From: CAZLYF01 sp964586835
Lineage (GTDB): Bacteria > Bacillota > Clostridia > Christensenellales > Aristaeellaceae
Reading direction: 5' to 3'
Assembly: GCA_964586835.1 (NCBI GenBank)
Contig: CAZPIC010000006.1
Coordinates: forward strand, 33,962-97,961
DNA length: 64,000 nt
The first letter of the stretch is position 1, and each line of letters opens with the position of its first letter. The position numbers were made by a program, and so were the translations under genes. Below the pieces are notes generated by a model. It ran no database searches, was not told the origin of the DNA, and was given only the letters and a program-made list of their open reading frames with translations. Positions 25,495 to 34,165 of this stretch are shown piece by piece.

Positions 25495-27801
25495 TTACAT
25501 CCTCGCCTGTCCGCCACAGCGGAGCCTCCGATAGAGCCGGCTGCTTTCGGGATCACGCTTCTTCATAGGCAACAATTTGATTGCATACGGGTGACTGGCA
25601 CCTCCGACGATCAGGCTCAGTTCCGTCAGGATGGCTAGCGCTGCCAGCGCCTTTCCACGGTCGGCAAGGCAGTTGACAGGGGCCTGTCCCCCATCCCTTA
25701 GAAACCGGTAAGCCTCCCGTAGTTCATCACGCGACAGGCTCATTTCTTCAAGCCTTTGCGCCAGGGCAGCCGTCTTAGGAAGGGCGACCAGTCTGGCGTC
25801 TGGGAAGAGTTCTCTAGCAAGGACGGCCTCTTCCGGGTGTAGTAGCCCATCGCAAAACACCAGCTCTGTAAAAGGAACAGTGACGCGCAACAGCGAGGAG
25901 CGGTAGAGCACTGTACTGTAGCAGCGCCGGTCCGAGCTCCCGCCGACAGCAGTACCGAAGTCACGGTGCTTCAAGCGCATCGCCATCGCCGTCTCCCATG
26001 TCCTGCAGAACAGCAACATCCCACGCGTGCCTTTCTTTCCCCCCTCGCTCATTTCCGTCGAGAGAGGAGGCCCTTCCACTCTGTTTGAGGGGATTCGCGC
26101 CAAATCCTGCAAAATCGTCTCCCATTCCCCAAGGCGATCCTGTCTGAACGCCTTTTCTGCGGGCGCCATCGCTTGAAGCTGGCACTGGACACTAACCCTG
26201 CCCCTGTACTCTGAGACGGTTGGCCTATACAGAATGTCCGCTTCGGGGGGCAGTGTCTCCAACCGGCTTCCTGCTCCGAAATAAATTGCCTCATGGTCCA
26301 GGTCATGCCAGCGTAGGCGCATCTTGAGATGCTTTCCATTCTCACCCACAGCGCGCGGAGAATCAAGCGCTACGTTTTTCGCTAAAAACACGGGGCTGGG
26401 ATTTCCCACGCCAAAGGGTGCCAAGGCCTCCAGGCGCCGAGCCGTCTCCGGGGTCGCCTCCGAAAGGGGCAGCGTAAGGTCATAGTAAGCCCGGGGAACC
26501 AGGTCGCGTCCCATAAGCTGATCTTTGACGGCCTGGTCAAAACGGCTCGCAAACGCTGCCAAGGCTGTGGCGGGAAGTGTCAGCCCGGCTGCTTGCCTGT
26601 GGCCTCCAAAGCGCGCCAACAGGCTGGAGCAGCCGGACAAGGCGGCGAAGAGGTCGACATCGCCGGCTGTTCGAGCGCTTCCCGTGTAATGACCCTCTCG
26701 GGCAGTCAGCACGACGGTGGGATACCCGATCTCTTCAGCGATCCGTCCGGCGACAAGCCCCACTACGCCGCTGTTCCAGCCGCTCCCCACCAGGACAACC
26801 GTCCGCGCATACAAGAGCTCCGCCTCCTCAAGCTGCCGCCGCGCTTCGCTGAGTACCCTCGCCTCCTCAAGCCGTCTGTCATCGTTCAAGCGGTCCAGCT
26901 TGAGCGCCAGGCGGCGAGCCGCATTTTCGTCGGGCCGTCCCAGCAGCTCCACGGCATCCATGGCATCCGCAAGACGGCCCCCGGCGTTCAGCCGCGGCGC
27001 CAAAGCAAAGGCCACCTGCCCGGAGCTGACAGGTCTCTTCTGCGGCAGGCCTGCCTGGCGCATGAGCGCCTGGAGCCCTGCGCGCCCCGTTTCCGCTATC
27101 CGTTCCAGTCCAAGTGACGCGATGACCCTGTTTTCGCCCGTCAGGGGGACCATGTCCGCAATGGTCGCAAGCGCTGCAAGATCCAGCTGTTCTTTAGCAA
27201 ACTCCTCCCCCTTGAGTGCAAACGCGAGTTTCCAGGCAACGCCTGCTCCACACAGCGGAGGCCCCGGAGGGTCTGAGAGCAGAGGGTTGACGATGACATC
27301 CGCCTCCGGAAGAATCGACGGTGGCTGATGATGGTCCGTAACCAGCACGCGCATGCCGAGATCTCTCGCCATACGGACTTCATCCACGTTCGATATGCCG
27401 CAGTCAGCTGTGACGAGGAGGTCCGAAACCTCCGCCAACCGCTGCACGATCTCCGGATGAAGGCCATACCCCTGCGTGTGCCGATCGGGGATGTGTATAT
27501 CGGCCCTGAGGCCCACTGCCTCGAAGGCCTCTTTCAGGATGACGCTTGCGCAGATACCGTCCGCATCATAATCGCCATAGATGGCGACGCGAAGGTGGCG
27601 CGAAACGCATTCTCTGATCAGGCTCAACGCCGCATCTACACCAAAAAGTTCGAACGGGTCGGAGAGTTGATCAAAAGAAGGCCTGAGAAAGGCATCGGCT
27701 TTCTGTGGGGTATCCGCACCGCGCGCAGCCAGCAACGCAAAAAACCAGTCCTCCCCGCTTTGTAGGTGGGCTTGTGGATTTCTGCTGATGTATTCAATCA
27801 T
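25495..27801 (-). CDS. recJ: Single-stranded-DNA-specific exonuclease RecJ
   Basis: 768-residue 5'-3' exonuclease in recombination and mismatch repair. DHH phosphoesterase motifs are visible: GDYDADGICASVIL (motif I), LVTADCGISN (II) and VTDHHQPP (III). The DHHA1 domain is marked by NSGVVGLVAGRIAEE and RFGGHRQAAGL, and an OB fold follows. The C-terminal extension of about 200 residues is typical of Firmicutes. The ATG is preceded by GGGAG. A terminator for the upstream sec genes ends about 25 bases before it, so recJ expression may rely on read-through or a promoter I could not see. Confidence 0.94.
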   Translation of the reverse strand: MIEYISRNPQAHLQSGEDWFFALLAARGADTPQKADAFLRPSFDQLSDPFELFGVDAALSLIRECVSRHLRVAIYGDYDADGICASVILKEAFEAVGLRADIHIPDRHTQGYGLHPEIVQRLAEVSDLLVTADCGISNVDEVRMARDLGMRVLVTDHHQPPSILPEADVIVNPLLSDPPGPPLCGAGVAWKLAFALKGEEFAKEQLDLAALATIADMVPLTGENRVIASLGLERIAETGRAGLQALMRQAGLPQKRPVSSGQVAFALAPRLNAGGRLADAMDAVELLGRPDENAARRLALKLDRLNDDRRLEEARVLSEARRQLEEAELLYARTVVLVGSGWNSGVVGLVAGRIAEEIGYPTVVLTAREGHYTGSARTAGDVDLFAALSGCSSLLARFGGHRQAAGLTLPATALAAFASRFDQAVKDQLMGRDLVPRAYYDLTLPLSEATPETARRLEALAPFGVGNPSPVFLAKNVALDSPRAVGENGKHLKMRLRWHDLDHEAIYFGAGSRLETLPPEADILYRPTVSEYRGRVSVQCQLQAMAPAEKAFRQDRLGEWETILQDLARIPSNRVEGPPLSTEMSEGGKKGTRGMLLFCRTWETAMAMRLKHRDFGTAVGGSSDRRCYSTVLYRSSLLRVTVPFTELVFCDGLLHPEEAVLARELFPDARLVALPKTAALAQRLEEMSLSRDELREAYRFLRDGGQAPVNCLADRGKALAALAILTELSLIVGGASHPYAIKLLPMKKRDPESSRLYRRLRCGGQARM

Positions 27802-27826
27802 CCAGGACTCCCGTAGCCATAGGACA

Positions 27827-27866
27827 GAAAAAACGCCCTCTTGCCTTTGCCAAGGGAGCGTTTTTC
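27827..27866 (-). terminator. Terminator after secF, just before recJ
   Basis: On the minus strand AAACGCTCCCTTG pairs with CAAGAGGGCGTTT around a 6-base loop, with one mismatch and one wobble, followed by TTTTTTCTG. On the opposite strand the hairpin is also followed by T residues, so it could work in both directions. Confidence 0.8.
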
Positions 27867-27873
27867 ACAAGGT

Positions 27874-28506
27874 TTATCTGGCTGGCTTTCTTGCCCTGAA
27901 CCGTTCGGTCGCCACCGCCCAAGTGTAGGGCGAAATGAAGCGCATACAATACCACGACGACAAGAGGCTCAACGCAAGCGGTACCATCGCGGCAGCCAGC
28001 CCGGCACCGCCCCCTATCGCTGCAGCCAGCAACAGCAGGGCGCCCAAGGCCGCTGCAAAGTGCATGGTCGACCTGTCCGAGAGAGCTTCCTCGGCCACTT
28101 CCACCCGATTTTTGTTGCGTAGGGAGGTATTGCGCGACAGCTCCCTGGCTGACCTTAACAGCGGGATCGTCAGGGAGAACGTAAACAGCGGCGCTGACAA
28201 CACCATCACCGGGAACAGTGGGTGCAGCGGCATAAGCCTGCCAAAGGCAAGCGCCAGAGCACAGGTAAGGGCGAGATCGTGGAGGGACGCCAGCAGCAGC
28301 ACCACGCCCGACGCTAAGTCGTATCGAAGGGCGCCAAACACAAAGGAAAATACGACGGTGGCCAGTGCGCACAGGAACAGCTGGTGCAAATCATGCGATG
28401 CGCCTACAGGGCTGGCACCTCCAACAAACAGCGTGATGGCAATCCCCGCAACGACCAACGCCAGGGAGATCAGAAACGCGTAACGGGCACTCAGACGGAG
28501 TCTCAA
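27874..28506 (-). CDS. secF: SecF-like protein translocase subunit (short)
   Basis: 210-residue membrane protein encoded immediately after the SecD-like gene. It is shorter than usual SecF (about 300). It has an N-terminal membrane segment, lacks most of the large external domain, and then shows the SecF core: ALRYDLASGVVLLLASLHDLALTCALALAFG, keeping the HD pair (H76, D77) that is functionally important in SecF. The region after TM4 contains RNTSLRNKNRVEVAEEALSDRS where the usual NxxxxxTLxRT lies. The call rests on position and these motifs. Confidence 0.65.
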   Translation of the reverse strand: MRLRLSARYAFLISLALVVAGIAITLFVGGASPVGASHDLHQLFLCALATVVFSFVFGALRYDLASGVVLLLASLHDLALTCALALAFGRLMPLHPLFPVMVLSAPLFTFSLTIPLLRSARELSRNTSLRNKNRVEVAEEALSDRSTMHFAAALGALLLLAAAIGGGAGLAAAMVPLALSLLSSWYCMRFISPYTWAVATERFRARKPAR

Positions 28507-29838
28507 TCAAACCGCCTCCTTCCTGAGGGGTTCTTTGGTATAAAGGGACGTTTTTTCACTGAAGAAATTGATCACCTGGAGGATCAGGACACGGAGCACA
28601 ACGTGGACCAGGACAAGGTTGACTAATAATCCAACAGCAAAGAGCCGCATATAGATCCCGATGACACCTGTATCCATGATCATGAGCACGACCGAAAGAC
28701 AAAGGCCGGCTGCCAAAATATCCAAAGATGCGTGCCCGGCCTTTGCGTAGGAATCATTTAACGCCCTTTTTACAGAGCGCCCGCGATCTATGTCGCTTCT
28801 CATCCCACTGTAGATCATCTGTATCACGAACACGGCGAGCGCAAACGATGAAAAAATGGCAAGCAGGGTTGAAACGGAAAAAGCAGCTCCGGAAAGGGCA
28901 GCAAAGAAGAACATGAAGGCCAGCTCGAGCACCAGTGCCCAAGCTGCAACCACCCCTCCAAGCCTGTATTTCATGATCAGGTAGAGCAAGATCAAGACTA
29001 TGGCAACGGCCATCGCGATCATCAGATTTTCGCCAGACCGGTTTCCAAACCGGGGAGCAGCAGGCTGGCTCCCGTCAAGGTTCAGCGCAAGAGGCAAAGC
29101 TCCTGATCGCATCAGCACGGCATAGTTCCTGGCTTCTTCCTCCTCAAAGCCTGGAATGGAGGCGCTCCCTTCCGTCAGCGGCGTGCTGATCGAGGGGGCC
29201 CGGAGTTCCCGGCCATCCAGCATCAGCTTGATGGTTTGTCCCATGAGCTCTGTTGTTTTTTGGCCAAAGACATCTTTCCCCACCTCGTCCAGCACGAAGG
29301 AGAGAGCAAACACTCCTTCACCGCCCGTATCTTGGTATCCCGCATACGTTATATGCTCGCCGGAGAGAAAAACTACGCCGTCAGGATCTGCAAAAGCAAA
29401 CGCCCCCACCGAGCCGGCAAGCGTCGCCGCACTTTCATCAGCCTGCGCCGGCAAGGTCACCTGAACCCGCTCCTCTTGCGACACATCGACAGGTGCATCC
29501 GGCCATCCCCAGTCAGCGAGCCGCTTTCCAATGATGGCTGCCGTCTCGCCAAGGAGGCTCTCCGATACGGGTTCACCTTCAGGAACGGGATAGGTGTAGG
29601 TGAGGAGCTTGGTCTCCCCGAAGTCTGTCCCGGGAACCAGCGCCTCACGCCATCGAGTCTCACCTCCCGGGGAAGGCAGCCACGGGAGGAGCCTGTAAAG
29701 CCCGTCCTGGTCCAATTTCGCCCCCGTCACACCGAGGACCAGAAACGCGACCGTCAGGACAAGGGCGACTCCCAGCACCAAAGCCGCAATCCATCTTGCG
29801 TTGGTTCCTTGTTTATCCGCCCGTGCAGGTTTTGCCAT
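28507..29838 (-). CDS. secD: SecD-like protein translocase subunit with altered proton-path motif
   Basis: 443-residue membrane protein. It has one N-terminal membrane segment, an external domain (about 40-270) ending in the conserved LMRSGALPLAL, and five C-terminal membrane segments, the SecD layout. The normally invariant TM4 motif GMAVDANVLIFERIREE is replaced here by FALAVFVIQMIYSGMRSD (332-349), so the proton-path aspartate becomes F337. The following DRGRSVKRALNDSY fits SecD (ERGRS...A...Y). Function as a proton-driven export factor is therefore doubtful. It abuts secF without a gap. Confidence 0.75.
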   Translation of the reverse strand: MAKPARADKQGTNARWIAALVLGVALVLTVAFLVLGVTGAKLDQDGLYRLLPWLPSPGGETRWREALVPGTDFGETKLLTYTYPVPEGEPVSESLLGETAAIIGKRLADWGWPDAPVDVSQEERVQVTLPAQADESAATLAGSVGAFAFADPDGVVFLSGEHITYAGYQDTGGEGVFALSFVLDEVGKDVFGQKTTELMGQTIKLMLDGRELRAPSISTPLTEGSASIPGFEEEEARNYAVLMRSGALPLALNLDGSQPAAPRFGNRSGENLMIAMAVAIVLILLYLIMKYRLGGVVAAWALVLELAFMFFFAALSGAAFSVSTLLAIFSSFALAVFVIQMIYSGMRSDIDRGRSVKRALNDSYAKAGHASLDILAAGLCLSVVLMIMDTGVIGIYMRLFAVGLLVNLVLVHVVLRVLILQVINFFSEKTSLYTKEPLRKEAV

Positions 29839-29903
29839 CTTGCTGTTCCTCTTTCAACATTCTCTTGCGGTGAAGGCGTTGCAGCCTCTATGTAAACGGC
29901 GGT

Positions 29904-29932
29904 ATTATACCCAAAGGCCTTGGGCTTGTAAA
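29904..29932 (-). promoter_or_regulatory. Promoter of secD-secF
   Basis: TTTACA (29927-29932), 17-base spacer, perfect TATAAT (29904-29909), about 65 bases before the secD start. Confidence 0.8.
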
Positions 29933-29981
29933 GGAAGATCAACACCGGTACGCAGCTTGGAAAAGGCCTGAACCGGGTACT

Positions 29982-30329
29982 TTAACGGCCGGACAACCAG
30001 GAGAGAAGCTGCTCCTCATCAAAGCCGATCAGGGTCTTTGTACCGTCACGGATCAGGGGCGTCTTCAACAACTCGGGCCGTTCCATGACATATTCCAAAA
30101 TCCTTTCCGTATCCTCTGTATACGCCGCTGGATGGGATTTCACCAAAGAACTCTGGGTATCAAGCAAAGCGCGCGCCCCATGCTTCCCTGCGAACAGGGC
30201 AAGCTCCCTCTTTCCAGGCCTCCGCTTAAGCATGTCCACCAACTGGCAGGGGATTTGGCGCTCCTTGAAAAACCGCTCCGCCTTTCTGGTATCGAAATCC
30301 TTTCTGACATAGTAGATCTGGATATTCAA
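29982..30329 (-). CDS. ArsC/Spx-family protein lacking the N-terminal cysteines
   Basis: 115-residue protein with the ArsC/Spx fold pattern: IQIYYVRKDFDTRKAERFFKER at the N-terminus, RPELLKTPLIRDGTKTLIGFDEEQLLSWL at the C-terminus. The family normally carries CxxC or Cx5 near residue 10; here that stretch reads VRKDFDTRKA and has no cysteine at all. It therefore cannot be a thiol-based reductase or redox switch of the usual kind. It lies 6 bases after rsfS at the end of the nadD-rsfS operon. Confidence 0.75.
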   Translation of the reverse strand: MNIQIYYVRKDFDTRKAERFFKERQIPCQLVDMLKRRPGKRELALFAGKHGARALLDTQSSLVKSHPAAYTEDTERILEYVMERPELLKTPLIRDGTKTLIGFDEEQLLSWLSGR

Positions 30330-30335
30330 GGCCTG

Positions 30336-30728
30336 TCACATCCTCTCGTCCGTTTCCCCATCAAAGGGCAACGCCAGACGATTGTTCCCATCCTGCCACA
30401 GCCGCTCAAGGTGGTAGTAGGCGCGGTTCTCCGGGTCAAAAATATGCACGATCACCGATGAAAAATCCAGAACGATCCACCGCCCTGCGCTGAAACCCTC
30501 TCTGCGGCGCGGCCAGATATGTTTCGGCGCCAGGCTCTTTTCCAGCGCTTCAGCGAGCGCACGTCCCTGGATGGCGTTTTCCGCCGTAGCGACCACCAGA
30601 TAATCGGTCACCCATGTCAGGTGCCCGACCTTCAGCACTACAATGTCCCCAGCCTTTTTTTCATACAGGGTTTTTGCAATGACAACGGCCAAGTTCTCTT
30701 CCAGCAACTTGTGTCTTCCTCCCTTCAA
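30336..30728 (-). CDS. rsfS: Ribosome silencing factor RsfS
   Basis: 130-residue protein that binds ribosomal protein L14 and blocks subunit joining in slow growth. Typical motifs are DIVVLKVGHLTWVTDYLVVATAEN and GRWIVLDFSSVIVHIFDPENRAYYHLERLW. It overlaps the stop of the nadD-yqeK gene by 4 bases (ATGA). This gene order is standard in Firmicutes. Confidence 0.94.
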   Translation of the reverse strand: MKGGRHKLLEENLAVVIAKTLYEKKAGDIVVLKVGHLTWVTDYLVVATAENAIQGRALAEALEKSLAPKHIWPRRREGFSAGRWIVLDFSSVIVHIFDPENRAYYHLERLWQDGNNRLALPFDGETDERM

Positions 30729-31849
30729 TGCTCTGACAAATCACGGATGGTGTCGACGGTGCCCGGGAAAAATTCCTCTCCGGAGCGCAGAACATGCTCG
30801 CGCGTCCGCACCATGGAACACAGCGCAGCGCTTCGCAGATTCGTCCGCGACAGCGCGCGTATCTCCTGAAGGCCGGGGGTATCACGGCGAGAGGGTTCAA
30901 TGACGTCGGCAACAAACACGCACAGTTCAAGCAGGGACATACCCACCCGTCCCGTTGTGTGAAACCTGATGGCATTGAGTATATCCTCATCCTGCACCCC
31001 ATAGCAAACCCGCGCAAGATGAGCCCCCACCACGCTATGAAGCAACTTGCCGCTGCGAAGAATATGGCTGTCCTCTGTCAGGCCTTCCTGTCTGGCGATG
31101 GCCTGCAGACGGCGGAGGTCCAGGCATTTGGCGCAATCATGGAGTAACCCTGCAACGGCAGCTTTCTGCATGGAAGCGCCAAACCTCGCTGCCAGAATGA
31201 CCGCTGTGTCACGGGTCCCCAGCGAATGGATCATTCGCTTCTCGTCCAGAGCGCTCCGGAGCATTTGCTCATAGGGAGGATGGTAGAGGCCCTGCATTGC
31301 GATGAACCTGGATACGGACCCAGGCACCCTGTCCAGAGCATCGTTCAGAGCAGCGATCGCTTTCCTGACTTCTCCCTCAGCGATATCCCTTCCCGGCGCA
31401 GGGAGCTGCTGAGCGGGCACACCAAGGGCTTGCGCCCTGGCAACCACGATCGCGGCGTCCTCTCCCGGCTCCGGAAAGATCAAAAACCCGTCGCAGGCCG
31501 CGGGATCCAGCAAAGCTCCACCGCAAAAAATGGGGCCGGAGCGGCTGGCTCCCAGGATCACCAGAAGCATTTCTCCCGGGAATGCCTGGCGGAGGGAAGG
31601 CTGACCGTCACCTGAGAGCAGCTGAAATTCTTCTTCGCCGATTATTTCCACGTTCCGCTGCTCCTGCGCAGCCAGGGCAGCCATCCTTTTCCGACTGGCC
31701 AGGTCTGCCACGGTCTTGCCGCCAGCATCGCTGTCGGGGAAAAAAACCACCCGATCCACCAGGCCCAAGTCCATGACCTGCGTGGCCATGCAAAGATGGC
31801 CCAGATGGGCGGGGTCAAACGCCCCGATCAAGAGGCCCGTCCGCTTCAA
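30725..31849 (-). CDS. NadD-YqeK fusion: nicotinate-nucleotide adenylyltransferase-like domain plus HD phosphohydrolase
   Basis: 374-residue fusion of two proteins usually encoded by neighbouring genes. Residues 1-190 resemble NadD with the nucleotidyl-transfer motif GAFDPAHLGHL, but the PPHK segment after the first strands is missing and the ISSTxIR motif reads DIAEGEVRKAI. Residues 200-374 are a YqeK-type HD domain (H208; LLHDCAKCLD with H238, D239; KLLHSVVGAHLA; IRFHTTGR), a family that hydrolyses diadenosine tetraphosphate. The start is TTG at 31849. The hydrolase half looks intact, and the transferase half may be weak or inactive. Confidence 0.82.
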   Translation of the reverse strand: MKRTGLLIGAFDPAHLGHLCMATQVMDLGLVDRVVFFPDSDAGGKTVADLASRKRMAALAAQEQRNVEIIGEEEFQLLSGDGQPSLRQAFPGEMLLVILGASRSGPIFCGGALLDPAACDGFLIFPEPGEDAAIVVARAQALGVPAQQLPAPGRDIAEGEVRKAIAALNDALDRVPGSVSRFIAMQGLYHPPYEQMLRSALDEKRMIHSLGTRDTAVILAARFGASMQKAAVAGLLHDCAKCLDLRRLQAIARQEGLTEDSHILRSGKLLHSVVGAHLARVCYGVQDEDILNAIRFHTTGRVGMSLLELCVFVADVIEPSRRDTPGLQEIRALSRTNLRSAALCSMVRTREHVLRSGEEFFPGTVDTIRDLSEH

Positions 31850-31936
31850 GCCATCATCCCCTGCGTCACTGCTTTGTTCTTGATACAGACCCTCCGGTTT
31901 GGTTGGCCCGCTGGGCAGGCGCGGTCCCGAAGAGAC

Positions 31937-31965
31937 AAAAAAAGGCAGGCCAAGCCTGCCGTCTC
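31937..31965 (-). terminator. Terminator of the ribosomal supercluster
   Basis: A perfect 7-bp GC-rich stem GGCAGGC (31944-31950) / GCCTGCC (31954-31960) with a 3-base loop is followed on the minus strand by seven T residues, 12 bases past the rplQ stop codon. Confidence 0.92.
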
Positions 31966-31977
31966 AGCGATCCATCC

Positions 31978-32490
31978 TCAAACCATCTCAATGATACACA
32001 TTTCCGCTGCATCGCCGCGCCGGGGACCAAGCTTATAGATCCGGGTATAGCCTCCGGCATTTCCCTGCTTTTCATTGCGCGCGCGGTACCGCGGACCGTA
32101 TTCGCGAAACATCTTTTCAATCAAAGGATGCCGATTGTCCTTCGTGCGTTCCCGGTACTCCGACTTCGACTCGTCGGGCTTCCTGATCTCCTTGAAATCG
32201 TACAGCCAGGCCATCATCAGCCTGCGGGCGTGCAGTTTAGACGGCGCGTCATTGACGACGTCTAAGACGACGATCTGCCCCTTCTCGTTGTGAAATTCCT
32301 TTTTCGCATCCACGCTCTGATCGTATTCGCGGATGGCGAGGGTCACCATCTTTTCCGTCATGCTGCGGACTTCCTTCGCCCGGGCAAGGGTGGTTGTAAT
32401 ACGGCCGTGCCATAATAGGCTGCTCACCTGGTTTCGCAACAGCGCTTTGCGCTGGTCGCTGGTCATGCCAAGCTTTCTCTGGGTTGCCAT
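31978..32490 (-). CDS. rplQ: 50S ribosomal protein L17 (long form)
   Basis: Large-subunit protein, last gene of the cluster. RKLGMTSDQRKALLRNQVSSLL is the family N-terminus and GGYTRIYKLGPRRGDAAEMCIIEMV the C-terminus. At 170 residues it is longer than the usual 113-130: about 45 extra residues (roughly 75-125, KGQIVVLDVVNDAPSK through DNRHPL) are inserted between the two halves. Confidence 0.95.
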   Translation of the reverse strand: MATQRKLGMTSDQRKALLRNQVSSLLWHGRITTTLARAKEVRSMTEKMVTLAIREYDQSVDAKKEFHNEKGQIVVLDVVNDAPSKLHARRLMMAWLYDFKEIRKPDESKSEYRERTKDNRHPLIEKMFREYGPRYRARNEKQGNAGGYTRIYKLGPRRGDAAEMCIIEMV

Positions 32491-32526
32491 GTGGGTCCGG
32501 TCCTCCTTCGCGCGCTGCGGGAGCGG

Positions 32527-33468
32527 TTATTCTTCAGACTGGCGCAATGCTAAGCCAAGCAACGCCAGCTTCTGCTCGACTTCTTCAAGGCTTTTCTTTC
32601 CAAGATTGCGCACCTTCATCATCTCTTCCTGGTTTTTCTGCACCAGTTCGCCCACCGTGTTGATTCCGGCACGTTTGAGACAATTGAAAGCGCGGACGGA
32701 AAGATCCAGCTCTTCAATTGTCATGTCCATATTCTTCACACTCCCCACATCGTCGGGCTCGGGGAGATCGGCCTCGTGGGCGCGCTCGGTCAGGCCGGTG
32801 AAGAGCGCAAGCTGTTCCGTCAGATAGCGGGCAGCCATCCCAATCACCTCTTCCGGGGAGTAGCTTCCGCTGGTTTCCACCTCCAGGATCAGCTTATCAT
32901 AGTCCGTGATCTGGCCGACGCGCGTGTCCTCGACCTCATACTTCACCTTCCTGATTGGCGTGAAGATGGAGTCAACAGGGATCAGCCCGATGGGCATCGG
33001 ATTGGGTTTGTTCTTGTCCGCAGACACATAGCCGCGCCCCTTACTGATGGTCATGCGCATATGAAGGCGGGCATCTTTTCCCAGCGAGGCAATATGGAGC
33101 TCCGGGTTAACAATTTCAACCTCGCTGTCCGCCCTGATATCAGCAGCTGTCACCTCGCAGGGACCGATTGCGTCGATCTCCACGGTCTTGGGCTCATCGG
33201 TAAACGAGCGTACCGTGAGTTCCTTCAGGTTGAGGATGATCTCCGTCACATCCTCCTTCACGCCGGGGATGGTGGAAAACTCATGCTGGACACCCTCTAT
33301 CGTGACGCTGGTCACCGCAGCTCCATCCAGCGATCCCAGCAGCACACGCCTTAACGCGTTGCCCAGTGTATGGCCGAAGCCGCGCTCCAATGGTTCTACG
33401 ACAAAACGACCTGAAAAATCCTTCTCCCTTGTAAACTCTATTCGTGGATTGTCAATACCAGCATTCAC
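32527..33468 (-). CDS. rpoA: DNA-directed RNA polymerase subunit alpha
   Basis: 313-residue subunit that nucleates polymerase assembly. The N-terminal domain shows EPLERGFGHTLGNALRRVLLGSLDGAAVTSV, and the C-terminal domain (about 245-310) shows DLSVRAFNCLKRAGINTVGELV and RNLGKKSLEEV. The GTG at 33468 was chosen because GAGGAGGG lies 8 bases before it. The frame is open to 33489 but without a ribosome site. Confidence 0.96.
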   Translation of the reverse strand: MNAGIDNPRIEFTREKDFSGRFVVEPLERGFGHTLGNALRRVLLGSLDGAAVTSVTIEGVQHEFSTIPGVKEDVTEIILNLKELTVRSFTDEPKTVEIDAIGPCEVTAADIRADSEVEIVNPELHIASLGKDARLHMRMTISKGRGYVSADKNKPNPMPIGLIPVDSIFTPIRKVKYEVEDTRVGQITDYDKLILEVETSGSYSPEEVIGMAARYLTEQLALFTGLTERAHEADLPEPDDVGSVKNMDMTIEELDLSVRAFNCLKRAGINTVGELVQKNQEEMMKVRNLGKKSLEEVEQKLALLGLALRQSEE

Positions 33469-33522
33469 AGCCTGAGCCCTCCTCAACAAGCATCGCCAGA
33501 ACGGCTGAACCCACCGTCCTCA

Positions 33523-34149
33523 TCAGCGGGAGTAGAACTCGACGATCATGTTCTCCTGCAGGGCAAAATCGATGTCTTCGCGTGCGGGGAGAGCGGCAAC
33601 GGAGGCTGTGAGCTCGTCAGCGTTGAAGGAGAGCCATTTGGGCAAAATGCGGGCGCTGCCCTCTCTGACCACCTTGAAGTGTTCCATCTCTCTGCTGCGA
33701 GTCTTCACTGTCACCACGTCGTTCAGGTCGACGCGGTAGGAGGGAATATCCACCTTCTTCCCGTTGACGAGGAAGTGCCCGTGATTGACCAGCTGACGGG
33801 CTGCAGGGCGCGACGAGGCCAGTCCTGCCCGGTATACGACGTTGTCAAGCCTGCGTTCAAGGAGTTGCAGCAGATTCTCTCCCGTGACGCCCTTCATGAC
33901 CGTCGCATTTTCATAGGTACGCCTGAACTGCGATTCCGTAAGGCCGTACGCACGGCGGGCCTTCTGTTTTTCTCTCAGCTGGGTCCCGTACTCGCTCATC
34001 TTGCGCTGGCGTGCGCGCCCATGCTGTCCCGGAGGCGTCGGCCGCTTGCTGACCGCGCACTTATGAGAAAAGCACTTCTCCCCCTTGAGAAACAGTTTCA
34101 CGCCTTCTCTACGACAGAGACGGCATACGGAATCAGTATATCTTGCCAT
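33523..34149 (-). CDS. rpsD: 30S ribosomal protein S4
   Basis: 208-residue primary 16S rRNA-binding protein. MARYTDSVCRLCRREG carries the N-terminal Cys pair, with C26-type cysteines further on (GEKCFSHKC), so the zinc-type knuckle is present. The S4 domain follows (RLDNVVYRAGLASSRPAARQLVNHGHFLVNGK). In other bacteria S4 represses the alpha operon. Confidence 0.96.
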   Translation of the reverse strand: MARYTDSVCRLCRREGVKLFLKGEKCFSHKCAVSKRPTPPGQHGRARQRKMSEYGTQLREKQKARRAYGLTESQFRRTYENATVMKGVTGENLLQLLERRLDNVVYRAGLASSRPAARQLVNHGHFLVNGKKVDIPSYRVDLNDVVTVKTRSREMEHFKVVREGSARILPKWLSFNADELTASVAALPAREDIDFALQENMIVEFYSR

Positions 34150-34165
34150 GGATGATCCTCCTCCA

